This document shows, piece after piece, positions 12,701 through 23,857 of a stretch of DNA of 64,000 nt. The number at the start of each line of letters is the position of its first letter. The first letter of the stretch is position 1. The translations under genes and the position numbers were made by a program. Source of the stretch: Diploscapter coronatus. Its lineage: Eukaryota; Nematoda; Chromadorea; Rhabditida; Rhabditidae. The notes under the pieces are model-generated. The model saw only the letters and a program-made list of their open reading frames with translations. It made no database searches and had not been told where the DNA came from. The stretch is from NCBI GenBank assembly GCA_964036155.1, contig OZ038423.1:57799249-57863248 (forward strand), given 5' to 3'.

Positions 12701-13509
12701 ACATAGTATGCTGGACACCGTGAGTATATATATTTTTTTTTATAATAATACTAATTTATGCTAAACTAACATTAATTTAATATCCTTTTGAAATAATTTT
12801 TAAATTTATCTCAGGTATTGGATCTCCATGTTCGCTCATCACCTAGTTACCATGCAACGTAAGAGCCGTGAGTTTAAAATTGCTAGTTTTAAAGTAATTG
12901 ATTAACTTCAGTGATAATAATCTTCTACTTCATTCATCTATTACCCTATGTTAGCTGCGTAGCCTATCCGTTAATATTCACATTACTCAATCGAGGTATT
13001 TTCAATTTAACTATTAAAGGGGCATTTTTTAAAATTTCATTATTTAGGTATCCGAACAGCCCACGCTAGAATTATGAAAGACCAAAGAAGGCGGTTTAAA
13101 TCACTAACCGATGATGCGAGTTCAACTTTGAGGACTGTTGTAAAGTATATCCACTTCAACAATTGCTTAAGTTTGAAATAGATTAAATTTCAGGTCGAAA
13201 AATAGCGTAGTGCATACTATAAATCGACCTCAAAGATCGTCTTTGATAGAAAATAAACCTAGTAGTCCTGACGAATCAGAATCGCCTAAGGTATTAATGG
13301 CTTAAAATTTTATTCTTAAATTATGATATAAAACGCTAATTGATATTATATATACAAGAATTTGGTAATATAATTCATTTTGAAAATGATGGTATTCAAA
13401 TTTAAATGCTCATAAATCATTAATTTTCCGTAGTTTAAAAATTTCAATTTAGAACATGAGTTCATACGAAATCATGCAAAACTCGACGGAAAACGAAACT
13501 TTGCTCTAG
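9717..13509 (+). CDS. Class A (rhodopsin-like) GPCR, probable peptide or amine receptor
   Basis: Fourteen coding exons: 9717-9788, 11289-11402, 11447-11510, 11559-11652, 11696-11792, 11837-11911, 12338-12419, 12462-12594, 12642-12719, 12815-12867, 12912-12995, 13048-13144, 13194-13290, 13453-13509. They give 398 aa. Seven hydrophobic segments carry class A landmarks: N in TM1 (VNGWVLY), D in TM2 (VGDL), the TM3 Cys (EMVC) with its partner in loop 2 (KKCVFY), W in TM4 (LLWPVF), P in TM5, and CWTPYW in TM6. Two landmarks are altered: the DRY site reads TCY (about residues 128-130) and TM7 reads AYPLIF instead of NPxxY. The tail is Ser/Asn-rich and ends ETLL. A stop lies directly upstream of the ATG, in frame. 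Ligand unknown. The first intron is 1.5 kb and contains a foldback; intron 6 (11912-12337) holds a purine-rich block. A plasma-membrane receptor is inferred from the family. Confidence 0.85.
10782..10913. repeat. Foldback element in GPCR intron 1
   Basis: TTGTACTTTTTACCA occurs twice in direct orientation (10794-10810 and 10828-10844, both within ATTGTACTTTTTACCAG). It recurs once inverted at 10879-10897 (ATATGGTAAAAAGTACAAG). Weaker complementarity extends outward, CCAATTAAGGCC near 10781 against GCCCCAATTAA near 10899. The layout is that of a degenerate short inverted-repeat element whose left end is duplicated. Confidence 0.5.
12040..12262. other. Purine-rich block inside GPCR intron 6
   Basis: A stretch of GA-rich + strand sequence (GGGGGAAGGAGGAAGG, GAGAGAGATTGAG and similar) sits in the longest internal intron. 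It includes a small inverted repeat, GCTAGTCA near 12050 with TGACTAG near 12078. It resembles, on the opposite strand, the CT-rich tracts that lie upstream of genes in this window, so a cryptic antisense promoter is conceivable. Confidence 0.35.
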
Positions 13510-14015
13510 GAAAACTAATAACCTTCTCGAATATCTTGAAATATTTCATATTCTAAGCCTCATCATTACGCATATTGAACTTTTTCTATATATTCTCTTT
13601 GGACATTTTTCGATCTTGAAAAACTTCGGCAAAAATTCAAATCCCTGATCTCGGAATTTCATACAACACACACATTTAACAGCGATTTTCATCACATGTA
13701 ATTTATTACGGTTCACCGATTTCTGAAGTATTTAAAATTCGTATTTTGCGCTCAAAGCTTGTTTTTCAGGTAATATATTTTACGGGTTTGCAATTTGAAA
13801 ATTTCGTATTTATTGTACGTACTTAACTTAATGAAATGATGGCAGTAAATATTTTTCATGAAAATAAAAGTTTATTTTACACCGGAAATCCCGTTTGATG
13901 ATCACTTGGTGATATTGTTCGGAAGCATGACTCCTGAAAGTTCAAAATTCGTGAGCTTTTATTTAAAAAATCATTTTGCTAATTTTCTATCACAAAAGAT
14001 AGATAGATTATAATC
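13510..14015. other. Convergent spacer after the GPCR gene
   Basis: This is the 3' flank shared by the GPCR (+) and the orphan membrane protein (-). An AATAAA lies near 13863 on the + strand. No coding sequence or structured repeat was seen. Confidence 0.5.
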
Positions 14016-15469
14016 TCAAAAATTATCGAATTTTTGGAAAGGTACCATCTCTTTTTCTAAAGAAGGAGTACCCTATTAAAATTTTCAAATTAACAAAAAA
14101 CGCCTCTTTTGAAATTAGACCTTACCTCATAAATATCCGAGATCGAGTCGCTATAAGAGAATTTCGAGCTCGAACTTATGGACGAGATCCCCGAAGTGCT
14201 GAATGTTTGTCGACTCGACCCAATAGTAGCGAATTTCGTCTCCTCGAACGGCTTTTTCGGGGTACGGCTGAAAATTTTCTTTGCATTAAATTTGAAAAAT
14301 TACGTCCCTAAATATCAAATGTATCTAAAATAGATCTTAAAAATTTAGCCTATTTTCAAATTGGCCGATAAGTTTCACTTTTATCTAAAATCAACCCTTA
14401 AACATCCGACTTGTAGACTCTCACCTCTCTCTACAACTTCCAATGTACTCCTTAGGGCAAATGTAAATCGGCACCGTCTTGGGAGTCTTCGGGACGAATT
14501 TTCTAAAACTTTACTATTCTTTGAAAAATGAAGCATTTCTTACCGTTTATCCTTCAGATAACAAGCAATCAAAATAATCGTTCCCACAGAAGCGACAACG
14601 CTAATAACACCTAATACCATCATGATGCTTTGGAGGGTGTCCTTGGAAATTTCGGATCTTAGAACTTGATCCGCCTGGAAAAATATTGAGATTTTTTAAT
14701 TTCTAAAAATTTATTTAACCTCAGATTTCGACAAATTTGAGCACCACGGGCAAGAATTTTCGTCTTTCCGAATAGTTACTGTTGCATTGAAACAATGGCC
14801 GACCAAATGAATGGTTTTCTCTTCTCTTTCCAAAAGGGGTAGTTCATTAAGTTCGGAATTTCTTGCCTAAAATATATAACTATATAAAAAGGTATGCTTT
14901 AAAAAGCAACTTTATGGCCTAAATGAATGATTTCTGAAAATTAACGGTATCTCTAACTATACCCTGAATTTATCGTCAAATACTCTGGTGAAGGGGGAAT
15001 GATCGCAGATCCTCAAAAACCCATAAACCGGGTCATTCGCGGTAAACTGCATAGAGATACTCCAATCCTTAGATGATCCGTACATCCAATAAGAAACCGT
15101 GGAGCGCTTTGTTGCCTAAAGCTATTTTTAAAAATGTTTTATCTAAGTTTTATATATCATATTTTCAAAAAATCGTATCTTTTCTTTTTAATTTTGCTGA
15201 AATTTACCTCGAAAAACTGCCAACTAGCGGAACGTCTCTCATGAAACGGTAGCATATTTTCTTGGATCTAAAAATTTCGATAAAATTTCTAAAAATCTTG
15301 TTTTAAATCAGACCCTCATTTGCGTGGCACGAATAGGAGAGCAACCTGGGGCTTCGATGCAGGGACGAAATTCTATTTTTTTCAGATCTATCGTCATCCA
15401 AAGATGCGAATTCACAGGTAAAATATAGACTAGAAAAGTGGGTAAAATATGGAAATATTCAAATTTCAT
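14016..15469 (-). CDS. Orphan type I membrane protein with Cys-containing ectodomain
   Basis: Eight exons on the minus strand: 15469-15314, 15267-15208, 15115-14963, 14866-14720, 14674-14544, 14502-14425, 14267-14126, 14072-14016. They give 307 aa. The start at 15469 is chosen because it opens a hydrophobic leader (MKFEYFHILPTFLVYILP). The ectodomain of about 190 residues has paired cysteines (PCIEAPGC, LRICDHSPF, HCFN, SCPWC) and an acidic/aromatic middle. One transmembrane helix follows (SIMMVLGVISVVASVGTIIL) and then a basic, Ser-rich cytosolic tail of about 80 residues. I do not recognise the family. The last exon is the least certain: the donor at 14126 is strong, but an alternative is to read on to TAA 11 codons further. 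It is convergent with the GPCR. Confidence 0.7.
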
Positions 15470-15958
15470 TTTCAGAGAAGGTGAAAATGAAATAAAGAAA
15501 ATAGGAATAGTTTCACAGGATCGTCAAAAGTCAAAAGGCGATGAACTTGAGGGACATTCACTTCTAAACAATGGAGCAATTGAGTTGACCCTTCGAATGA
15601 GGGTATGAAGTTGTGTGAAAACAAAGGTGACTGTGAAACTATAGCAGGAAAATCGCTGCATATTTGAAACTTTGCTGATGGGAGAAAACCACGTGCTTCA
15701 GTTTTCTATTAAAAATATCTTTGAATATAGTCTCCATTTTTAAGTAAATAGAGGAAAAGTTTAACTTGATATAGAGACTTGAAGGGGTAAAAATATCTTG
15801 AGCCATTTCGACAATCAACGTTTGGTCCAATAGAAATTTTCTCAGGCCAGCTACTTTTAATTTGTTAAATTGAAAAAAAATCAGTTTTCTTATTGTACAT
15901 CTTTATTTTACAACATTTGTAATTCATTCCAATTTAAACGATATGTGTGGATTTTGGC
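15470..15958. other. Spacer between two minus-strand secretory genes
   Basis: AT-rich sequence without a convincing exon. It contains the leader of the gene starting at 15469 and the 3' end of the gene ending at 15959. Confidence 0.4.
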
Positions 15959-16599
15959 CTAATTCTGCTTGTTCTGCTCGGCGGCATGCTCCTTTCTGAT
16001 CTGATTGATGTTGGGCTGGTTCTTGAGCCAGGGCTTCACCTGAGTGCCACCCTCCAAAACGCTTTTATCGCCAGCTGAAATTTAAATTCTTAACTTTTAA
16101 AAGGCAGAATTTTAGCCAACAATTTCCTGACAGGGCCTGGCCTTCAGGGGATTGAGGATAAGGAACTCCACCACCGACTTTGCCTGACAGCTCTTGACCT
16201 CTCTGCGAGCCTGAAATTTGGAGAAATTAAAGTTGAAATTAGGAAAAAAAACTTTAAGACTTCATCTTTAGAACACAAGTCTTATGATTCTAACAAATTT
16301 ACATTTTATTTTTTACTATGATAATTGTAAACTCAAGAAACCCTTTGGCATAATTAAAAATTGTCCGATTCAACGAACTTCCTCGAATGTTTTGTTCTTA
16401 TTTTAATTAAATTGAAAATTAAAAACCAAAAAAAATTTCTAGCATAATTGAAACAGACCCACAAGTTCTCAGACTTACTTGGATGCGGAACGCCGCCGCC
16501 GATGTTCTGATGGAGTTCGTCACCTTCAACTGGCATGGCTTGACTGTACGAGGCTAGAATGAGAACAATCGATGCCGAGACAATCAGTGCGGAACGCAT
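15959..16599 (-). CDS. Small secreted protein with tandem GGGVPxP repeats
   Basis: Three exons: 16599-16479, 16210-16121, 16074-15959, giving 108 aa. Residues 1-21 form a clear signal peptide ending around SYSQA. The mature part has two copies of a unit of about 20 residues, GDELHQNIGGGVPHP and GQELSGKVGGGVPYP, so GGGVP(H/Y)P is repeated. A hydrophilic tail follows (WLKNQPNINQIRKEHAAEQ). There are no cysteines, which fits a secreted linear peptide or matrix protein. Basic cleavage sites for neuropeptide processing are not obvious between the repeats. It lies in the same orientation as the orphan membrane gene downstream. Function unknown; a peptide hormone, eggshell or cuticle component are all possible. 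Confidence 0.75.
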
Positions 16600-18472
16600 T
16601 GCGGATCAGAACGAGTTAAAGAAGAACGGGCTAAAAGAATGGGAAAACTATGATCGGCATTTCTGTTCACTATTCTGGTTTAAGTCCATAATTCGGGAAA
16701 AATTTGATTTTAAGTTATAAATATATAAGTTCTTGGAAAATTCACCGATTCTTCTGATGAAAGTGTGGTGAGTGAACTTGCAAAGAGAACCTTTGTTAAA
16801 ACATGCAAATCTTTTGAATTCCCGAACTTTAGACCCTTACCCTCATGATTCTTGATTCTTTTCCTATCTAGTTTGAGTTAGTACGCGCTCCACGATGTTA
16901 GTAACAACAGAAAATAATCGCCATATCATGAATTCCTAAGTTTCTAAGAAGATATAGAATATCATTGATAAAAATATGCTTTCCGAGCGATATTTCTATG
17001 GTCGTTAAAGAGTTCAAGTGTTGAGATTCTCATAAAATCCTAAGAAAAGTGATCTTTTGATAAGAATTATTGTTGATCAAGCAATATTTTATGGAAAAAG
17101 AGCGCTCTTGAAAATCAAAAGTCGAAAAATTGCAATAATTTTGAAAAACTGAATGACCTTATCGTCGATACTGATACTTCGTTCATCTATCATCTGCATT
17201 CATAGAACTAGGAGAAGTCAAGGTCGAGAAATGAATGATAAAAATATGAAACTAGAAAAATCGTACTTCAGATAAAACAACCAATGTGGGAACGCATTGC
17301 AATAGGAATTTCTAAAGAAATAAAAATGCTGAAATGTATTCCCAGTTGTCAATCGAAAATATAAAGTTGAAAAATAATCCAAAACTTTGGATCAAATTCG
17401 AAGAGGAAGGAGTTTTTGATGGTTTGATAACGAAATCAAATATTGAATTTCGTTTGGTGGGCTTGCCATTGAAAACTTCGAAATGGGGCTCACTTTTATA
17501 GGCAAACAGTTTGATTGTGAGAGTGAGGACGATAGAGTGAAAAGCTTTGTCAATATATGAAAGGGAAGAAGAAAAATAATGATAAACAGACCTAGAGAGA
17601 CTGACATTTTAGGAAAGGAGAAAGATAAACTCAAAAAGTGAAACGTAGCCGCCGCTTGAAGAGAACGCAGAGAAAAAAGAGTGATCAAAATAGGCTGACT
17701 CACCACGTCATGCATTATATTGCAAGTGTTTGGGGAAGATCAGTCGAAAACCGGCTAAAATACACCGAAAGCAAAAAGCCTAGAGTCCCCACACATCAAA
17801 GTGCATCACTGTCACGACATTATTAATGACGTATGCGATAAAGCATAGGGGCTTAAAATATCCCAGATATCGCACAAACATAGCTCAGATCATAAATCAA
17901 CAACTTTAGTTTGATTGATTTATTACTGATCTTGATAAAAACGGATGACTCATGCATGAATTTCAAAAATTCATGTAAAAAAACCGAAATTACTCACTTT
18001 TTATCAAATACCCTTTGCTACGTCACGAGTTTATTTCTGACTCACGAATTTACAAGGATCCATGATATGTAATAAATTCTTCATTTAAAATGTCCAATTT
18101 TCAGTTTAATATTATATCGGATGTTGCATTATTTTGTATCTCGTGATAAGGCGTAATTAGCAAGCCAGGCATATGAAAGGAAAATCGCAAAAGAATAAAG
18201 AGGTGACTACGTCAAATATTCGATATATCCCTTGAGAGAAGGATAGTGATGCTTCAAAAATCCGCCTTTCGTAAGGCTTTATCTTCGTGGTTCTAATCTC
18301 CTTTTGATTATCCCTGCTATTTCTTAGCGTTTCAGCTAAATTCCGCACTTCATATATTCATCATTTTTGTGGCCAGACGGCTCCCTTCCGATTTTTGACA
18401 CGCCATTTTCGCATTTAAACGGCTCATTTCCGAGTCAAAACTGCATTATTTTCGGACAAATTTCAGGTCCAC
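16600..18472. other. Divergent intergenic region with CT-rich (minus strand) tract
   Basis: This separates two divergently transcribed secreted-protein genes. The segment 17400-17720 is purine-rich on + and therefore CT-rich on the minus strand, which is the sense strand of the gene at 16599. Open frames there follow that composition and I do not regard them as genes. The last few bases contain the acceptor TTTCAG just before the ATG at 18473. Confidence 0.45.
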
Positions 18473-19068
18473 ATGAGGCAAATTCTGATTCTGGTGGTTT
18501 TATTGATCACCCTCAACTTTGAATGCCTTCTCGCCAAAGTAGCGCATCTTGGTATCAGACGGTCGATTGGCAGTAAGTTACCCTCTATTTCCCACAAAAT
18601 TTCCAATCTGCCAACTTTTCTCGTTTCTTATTCGTCTCTTCATTTTCGCTTATCTCTTAGCTAGCGATGCTAAATACGTCAAAATTATTGCAAAGGAGTG
18701 CACGACTATCCTTTAGTGTGTTAGAAAAGACAAAACTGGATTAAAATTTCTTACTTCTCATTTTATTATCAACCTCCCAGAATACTGACTTGATGATAGC
18801 TAAGTTTAAATTTATTTTAGATAGCCACGGTTGTTCGCCATCACATTTACATAATGAATGCTCGATAGATGACGAGAACTGTATGAAATTGGCCTGTACC
18901 GACTGTATCATGAAAGATTCTTTCAACACTTTTGGTATTTTTTCTATTTTTAAATTAACAATAATCATTTTAAATTTAGCTTTATTTTGTGTCAGACTCA
19001 TAGCATGTGTATGTTCAACATCTACCGATGAAGGCTGCATGGAAAGGATTGAATCAGACTGCTATTAA
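18473..19068 (+). CDS. Small Cys-rich secreted peptide
   Basis: Three exons: 18473-18572, 18821-18934, 18980-19068, giving 100 aa. The N-terminus is a signal peptide (MRQILILVVLLITLNFECLL). The mature chain is acidic and has about ten cysteines in the last two exons (HGCSPSHLHNEC, ENCMKLACTDC, ACVCSTSTDEGC, SDCY at the C-terminus), consistent with a disulfide-stabilised fold. TTTCAG nine bases before the ATG could be a trans-splice site. The stop codon is only 18 bp from the UGT stop on the other strand, and its AATAAA (19096-19101) lies inside the UGT last exon. Family not recognised; nothing identifies it as a toxin. Confidence 0.75.
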
Positions 19069-19086
19069 ACCAATTTTCAAATTTAT

Positions 19087-21509
19087 TTAAATGTAAATAA
19101 ATACAATGCTGGTTACCACAATTACCGAAAAAATATCCAAACTATAAAACTGAAAGAAGTTCAATTTCTGTGTCGATTGCAGAGTGAAATATTTCAGGTC
19201 TGAGGTTGCTAATTTTAATGCATATTGAAGGGCGGAAAATTCTCTTTCATCCGGTTTATCCAAGAGCATTTTCGACAGTTTCTGGGCGTTTTCATGGTAC
19301 CTAAATCTATTGTCTCAGGATATAAGGAAGTAAAAACCTCTGATTATTAAGGACGTCGCTAATAGCCTCAAAGACAGCTTCAACGCTGAGATTAAGTTTA
19401 TCCAAAGTTCTGGCAAAGCCGAATCTCAAGGCTCTATTGGCGTTGATTTTCTGATCCGCAAACAAAGGCATTAGAACCGCCGGAACTCCAGCCTTAATTA
19501 ACGTAATTAGGTTCGATAACTATCTGCAATTAGTGTTAATTACCTGAGCCGCCTCCAAGAAAGAATTATATCCACCATGTGCTATCAGCAACTTAAGTGA
19601 TGGCAGCTCTTAATTGGGAGTAAATTAAAGCAATTCTGATTTAATAGGGGAATTAAGGTTAGTTAGGGCAATAAAAAGCCTCAGCGAACAACTATCTGTC
19701 ATTAATTAGTCAGGTATATGCTCAAGATTGATCATCATAGGCTTTTTACAATAATTTAAGACGAGGCAGTGACTAACACACTACCACTCGACCATAGCGA
19801 CAGCCTCTGAAGCGGTGTAAAAGAGGCTAGAAAATTGAAGGAGGTGCAGGACATTTACGTATGAAAGATTAAATAGTTTTCAAATGAATGATAAAATTAG
19901 CATACTCATGATATCTTTCTGGGGCAGCCATTTCAATAAATGGACATGGTTCAAGTTTTCTACTCCGGGAACCGATTTCTCCATTCTCCAAAGTATCGTA
20001 TAATCAGGTAGTTTCGCAAAGGCACCAACAAACGAGTCCTGAAAGTTAAAATTGGACAAAAACAGTGTAAAAGTCTCTAATGAAGCCATAATTTAAACAT
20101 TCACATACAATCATAATCTTGGGCATGTTTGTGGTGTTCGACACTGTCCCTAAAGAGAACACGATGATCCCCTTTGAAGGCTTCTCGAGAATTTCCCTTA
20201 GTGGAGATTCAAAGACAACTTCTTTCGAGGCTAGAAATTTCGAATCTTTGAATCAAATTTTGAGCATTTTTAACCTTTTTTCTTCCCCAATTCGCCGGTA
20301 AATTGGATGTGTAAGGGTAAAGGTCTAGGAAAGTCCAGCATCCTTTCTCCGTTAATCAATAAAGCTGGTACGGATTTTGATAGCTCCCACAAATCTGGCT
20401 CGGCTTCTTTGATTATCGCTGAATTTCTGATTATATTTGAATCTATGGCAAGAATTACATCGATAAAATCGATTTTCATCTTCCAGCAGGTTTTGTGGTA
20501 GATTGACAAAATCTAATAGACTTAGATGCCACAGCAAATTGAATAATCTGTCGGTAAAGGTCATGTGGAATCCGGCTAAAATTTATACTTTATTTCATTT
20601 TGTGGCTATTTTTACCGGAGGATAATGGATGTGGTACTGAAGCTGGATGCGTCCGAAGTCCGAGTTGAACGGCGGAAAAATCGTAGATCGAAGTACCGTG
20701 AGTTATCCAGATTGTCTGAATTTAAATTTCAAAAAGCTACCACAAAAGTTGTCCACATAAATTTTTCAACAAAGATTTTCCCACGAAAATCTGTCCATAC
20801 AAAAATTTACCATAAGACATGTTTTCACAATATTTCTTTCACCACAAATTTTTTAACAAAAATTGTCAAACCTTACCCGATTAACTCCGATTTTCTTTGC
20901 AATAGCCAATGGGCATAAATCATGAAAGTGCGCGATGGCGATGTCGAATTTCTCTGAGCGGAATTTTTCGAAGACCTAAAAATTCACCATAAAATCCAAA
21001 AATTTCGAAATTTCAACTTTTCCATCGTGATTTAGCATCTGTTCACAAGCTTCGACTCGCATGTCCTTGAATTCTTGACCGGTCCACCACAAATCGTAGG
21101 CATCTCCAGCGGAGAACATCATCTCTTGGAACACCTGAATTCAAATTTGTTTTAAATTGCCAGGAATAATTTTGTGGATATAAAAATACCTTCAACCCTT
21201 GAGTTTTGAGGGCATCCTTGAAATGAATTGGTATTCTGTATTCGTGAACACCTTCAGGCAGTTTATTGTTTCCTGTATCCAGCATAGCCATCTCCATTTG
21301 GGTCCACATTTCAACTTTGTGACCCAGGGAGCTTAAATTAAAAATATTTAACTACCTTTTTTAAACAACTATTTATACCTAAGAGACTCAGCCAATCTAT
21401 AATTAAATAAAACATGACTGTTGGTGAAGCCCGGAACGATCTGGAGAATCTTCAAACCGTGACAGAAAATGGGTAGAAGTAGAAGACATACACCGATCAA
21501 TAAGACCAT
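19087..21509 (-). CDS. ugt: UDP-glycosyltransferase (UGT family)
   Basis: Twelve exons: 21509-21379, 21331-21190, 21134-21018, 20975-20877, 20715-20616, 20575-20459, 20418-20275, 20230-20109, 20038-19906, 19608-19544, 19492-19338, 19300-19087. They give 512 aa, normal for the family. A signal peptide (MVLLIGVCLLLLPIFCHG) is followed by the acceptor-binding half and the donor-binding half. The latter has GIIVFSLGTVSNTTNMP, KWLPQKDIM, and the UGT signature region LIAHGGYNSFLEAAQAGVP with FADQKINA. The chain ends in a hydrophobic helix (IFSVIVVTSIVFIYI) without the usual lysine-rich cytosolic tail. The enzyme is expected in the ER, transferring sugar from UDP-sugar to small lipophilic molecules. 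An intron of 40 nt (20419-20458) resolves what otherwise looks like a frameshift. Intron 9 is about 300 nt and contains a tRNA-like half. Confidence 0.92.
19730..19812 (-). other. tRNA-like 5' half (box A) within a UGT intron
   Basis: On the minus strand the sequence reads TATGGTCGAGTGGTAGTGTG followed by TTAGTCACTG. It matches a tRNA D-arm/box A pattern (TGGTCGAGTGGTAG). No convincing T-arm follows; the nearest box B-like string is GATCAATCT. It may be a decayed tRNA or the head of a tRNA-derived SINE. Confidence 0.25.
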
Positions 21510-23857
21510 CGCAAAATTTCAGACAGTCAGAGAATGAGTGAGAAATGTCATAAATCGCCACTGACTTGGGGTATCATTGTGGAACTTAGTGGACTATTTA
21601 TGGCATGATCATTTTCACACGAAATTTGTGATAATAATGAAGGCGTTTTAATTAAAGTATAAGTAAACATAAAAATTGTACAATCATAGTTATGTGTTTT
21701 CATTAGATATCATATCATTATATATTTTAAACTTTAAACGTAATATCATGATTACGTTATGATTCGTGTTTATGCATATATTGTTTGCATTGTACAATAG
21801 TTTCAACGATTCCCATTCCTAGTTTCCATTTAACAGGCCTTATCTTGGTAAGACAACAATATTTAGTGACAGTCGGATAGTCGCTCGCTCTCTTTCTCAA
21901 TTTAATATCTCTATCAAGTGCACATTTATATCTTCCATTCCAGCTGAAATAGTAAAGTAGGTAAACATTGTATCATCGCGAAATCGATACTTTTCCCATT
22001 TATATCGAAATAATTACTTTATGGAAGAGTGAAAATCGATATTTCTTATGAATAACCGTCCATACCTTTCACACACTTATCAATATATTAGTCATTTAAC
22101 ATAACTCTCACAAGGTGTTCATATTTACATATCTTAGTTTAAGTATATCAACATATTATATAATTTCCGAGTTTCAATAGCTATAGTTTAAATATTCTTA
22201 TCTATTTGATCATGAATAAATGTTGGATGAATAATAACCCACTTAGGTGTATATACTTCATATGATTCATTCGTTCAGCATTTTACTATTTGCCTGCGGG
22301 TTCGATGTCTCTTCTCCCACGTATGAAATTTCTTTCGAAAAAAATTCCTTTCTACTATATCACTCATCGATTTTTATACATTAAATAAAAAATAATACAT
22401 TTTGTGCTGTATAATTTTCGAGTTTTACTCTATGCTTCATCATATGATTTTCAGAGTTTGGATACTTGCCAATCGATTTGTCTTCTGTAATATTGACATT
22501 GCCCTGAAGTCTTGACTGTTTTTGAGTCCGGTTCGATTCTTTTTCCTGCTTCCTTAGTCGTCTCTAAAATTGCTATGCTATTTCGTCGTCTCGATTTTGC
22601 ACATTCTTTCCCAACAAACATTCACCACACTCACATGTGCCTTCGGCGAGACACAATAGTTCGCTTTTTCTCGTTTCCTGCCTCTATACGAACAAATTCA
22701 GGCTTTTCATGTATTTTTAATAATTTTTCAGTTTTTAAGTACTTTTAAATGCATTTAATTTTGCACTTTCATGGAAAGTTTATAATTTAATATATAAAAT
22801 ATATGCATACTATAAAGTTAGGAAAGTTATATCTCAAACTGAAAATTAACAAAATTTCGATCCTTTTCCATATATTTTTATCTTGAATATACTAAATTTT
22901 CCCACTGATAATTTATCAGAACCTTCCTTTTCATCCTCTCTGCCCTCTATTTCAATCAAATCAGTACCCAAAAAAATTGTATGGTATCTTTTTCTCTCTC
23001 TCTTCCAACATTATTTTTCGCAAGAAGAGAATAGCCTTTAGTTTTAGAAAAAAAAAACTTGAGATTCTGAATACTTGAGCTGTTGCCCACATTTGTTATC
23101 AATAAGCACTCTTTAGTCACTCTATTAAGGAGCAATGCCTGCGGTAATTTATGATTGCGTTATGTGCCCTCCTCGCGAGAATTTCTCTTCCACTCTCCAT
23201 ATCACATGCTCTCTAACCTTGCTATATAGTTGTTATAGTATAGAAAGAAGATACTATAAGATTTTTTCTGGGTACCAATTTGATTGAAAAACGGGGTACT
23301 ATACAAGTCGTGTCTGTCTATTTATCATTTGTCTGCGTCTTTTCCGTCTCTCAAATTTGCATATTCTATTTCTGTTGTCCTTTTGTAACTCTAATTTCAG
23401 CGCGCTGTGCACCATCGCCATGCTTGTCTCTATTGACAATATATATCTTTCGGCGCTCTTAAAATGGAATGCTATTTCTATTTTCCTCTTCCGAAATCGT
23501 ACTATTTCTCTTCGTCTGCTTCTTTTCCTGTCAATTTACCATGCTATTTCTTCATTTCCTGACTCTTTTACCTCATTTTCAATCTTCAGAGCCGCTCTTT
23601 CTCATCATACGAACGAATGCGCGCAATCAACTTTTTCTTTCTTCTTGTCTCTCAAACTTTAATACTATCCCAATTTTCTTCCAAACTGAACGAAATACGC
23701 CTCAGGGTCATGCTCTTTCCTCTTAACTAACATTACGTAATTGATTTATTTTTATTTAAACTTATTTTAAGAATATATTTCAGGCAGGATATACAAAACT
23801 TGAAGCTGAAAGTTAGATTATTTCATTTTTGAGTAATTTAACTTAACACTAATCAAA
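21510..23857. other. 2.3-kb intergenic region; AT-rich left, CT-rich right
   Basis: From the UGT start to the start of the gene at 23858. The left part (21600-22450) is very AT-rich. From about 22500 and especially 22920-23730 the + strand becomes pyrimidine-rich (TTTTTCTCTCTCTCTTCC and similar), on the sense strand of the downstream gene. Several open frames in the tract are composition artefacts. No exons were identified. Confidence 0.5.

Noticed and set aside
17392..17715. 107-codon minus-strand frame in the CT-rich tract
   Set aside because: Leu/Ser/Phe-rich because of the pyrimidine tract; no conserved features.
20352..20564. Apparent frameshift in the UGT between FYR and EPDLWEL
   Set aside because: A 40-nt intron (20419-20458) with GT and AG restores one continuous, family-consistent frame; the gene is not broken.
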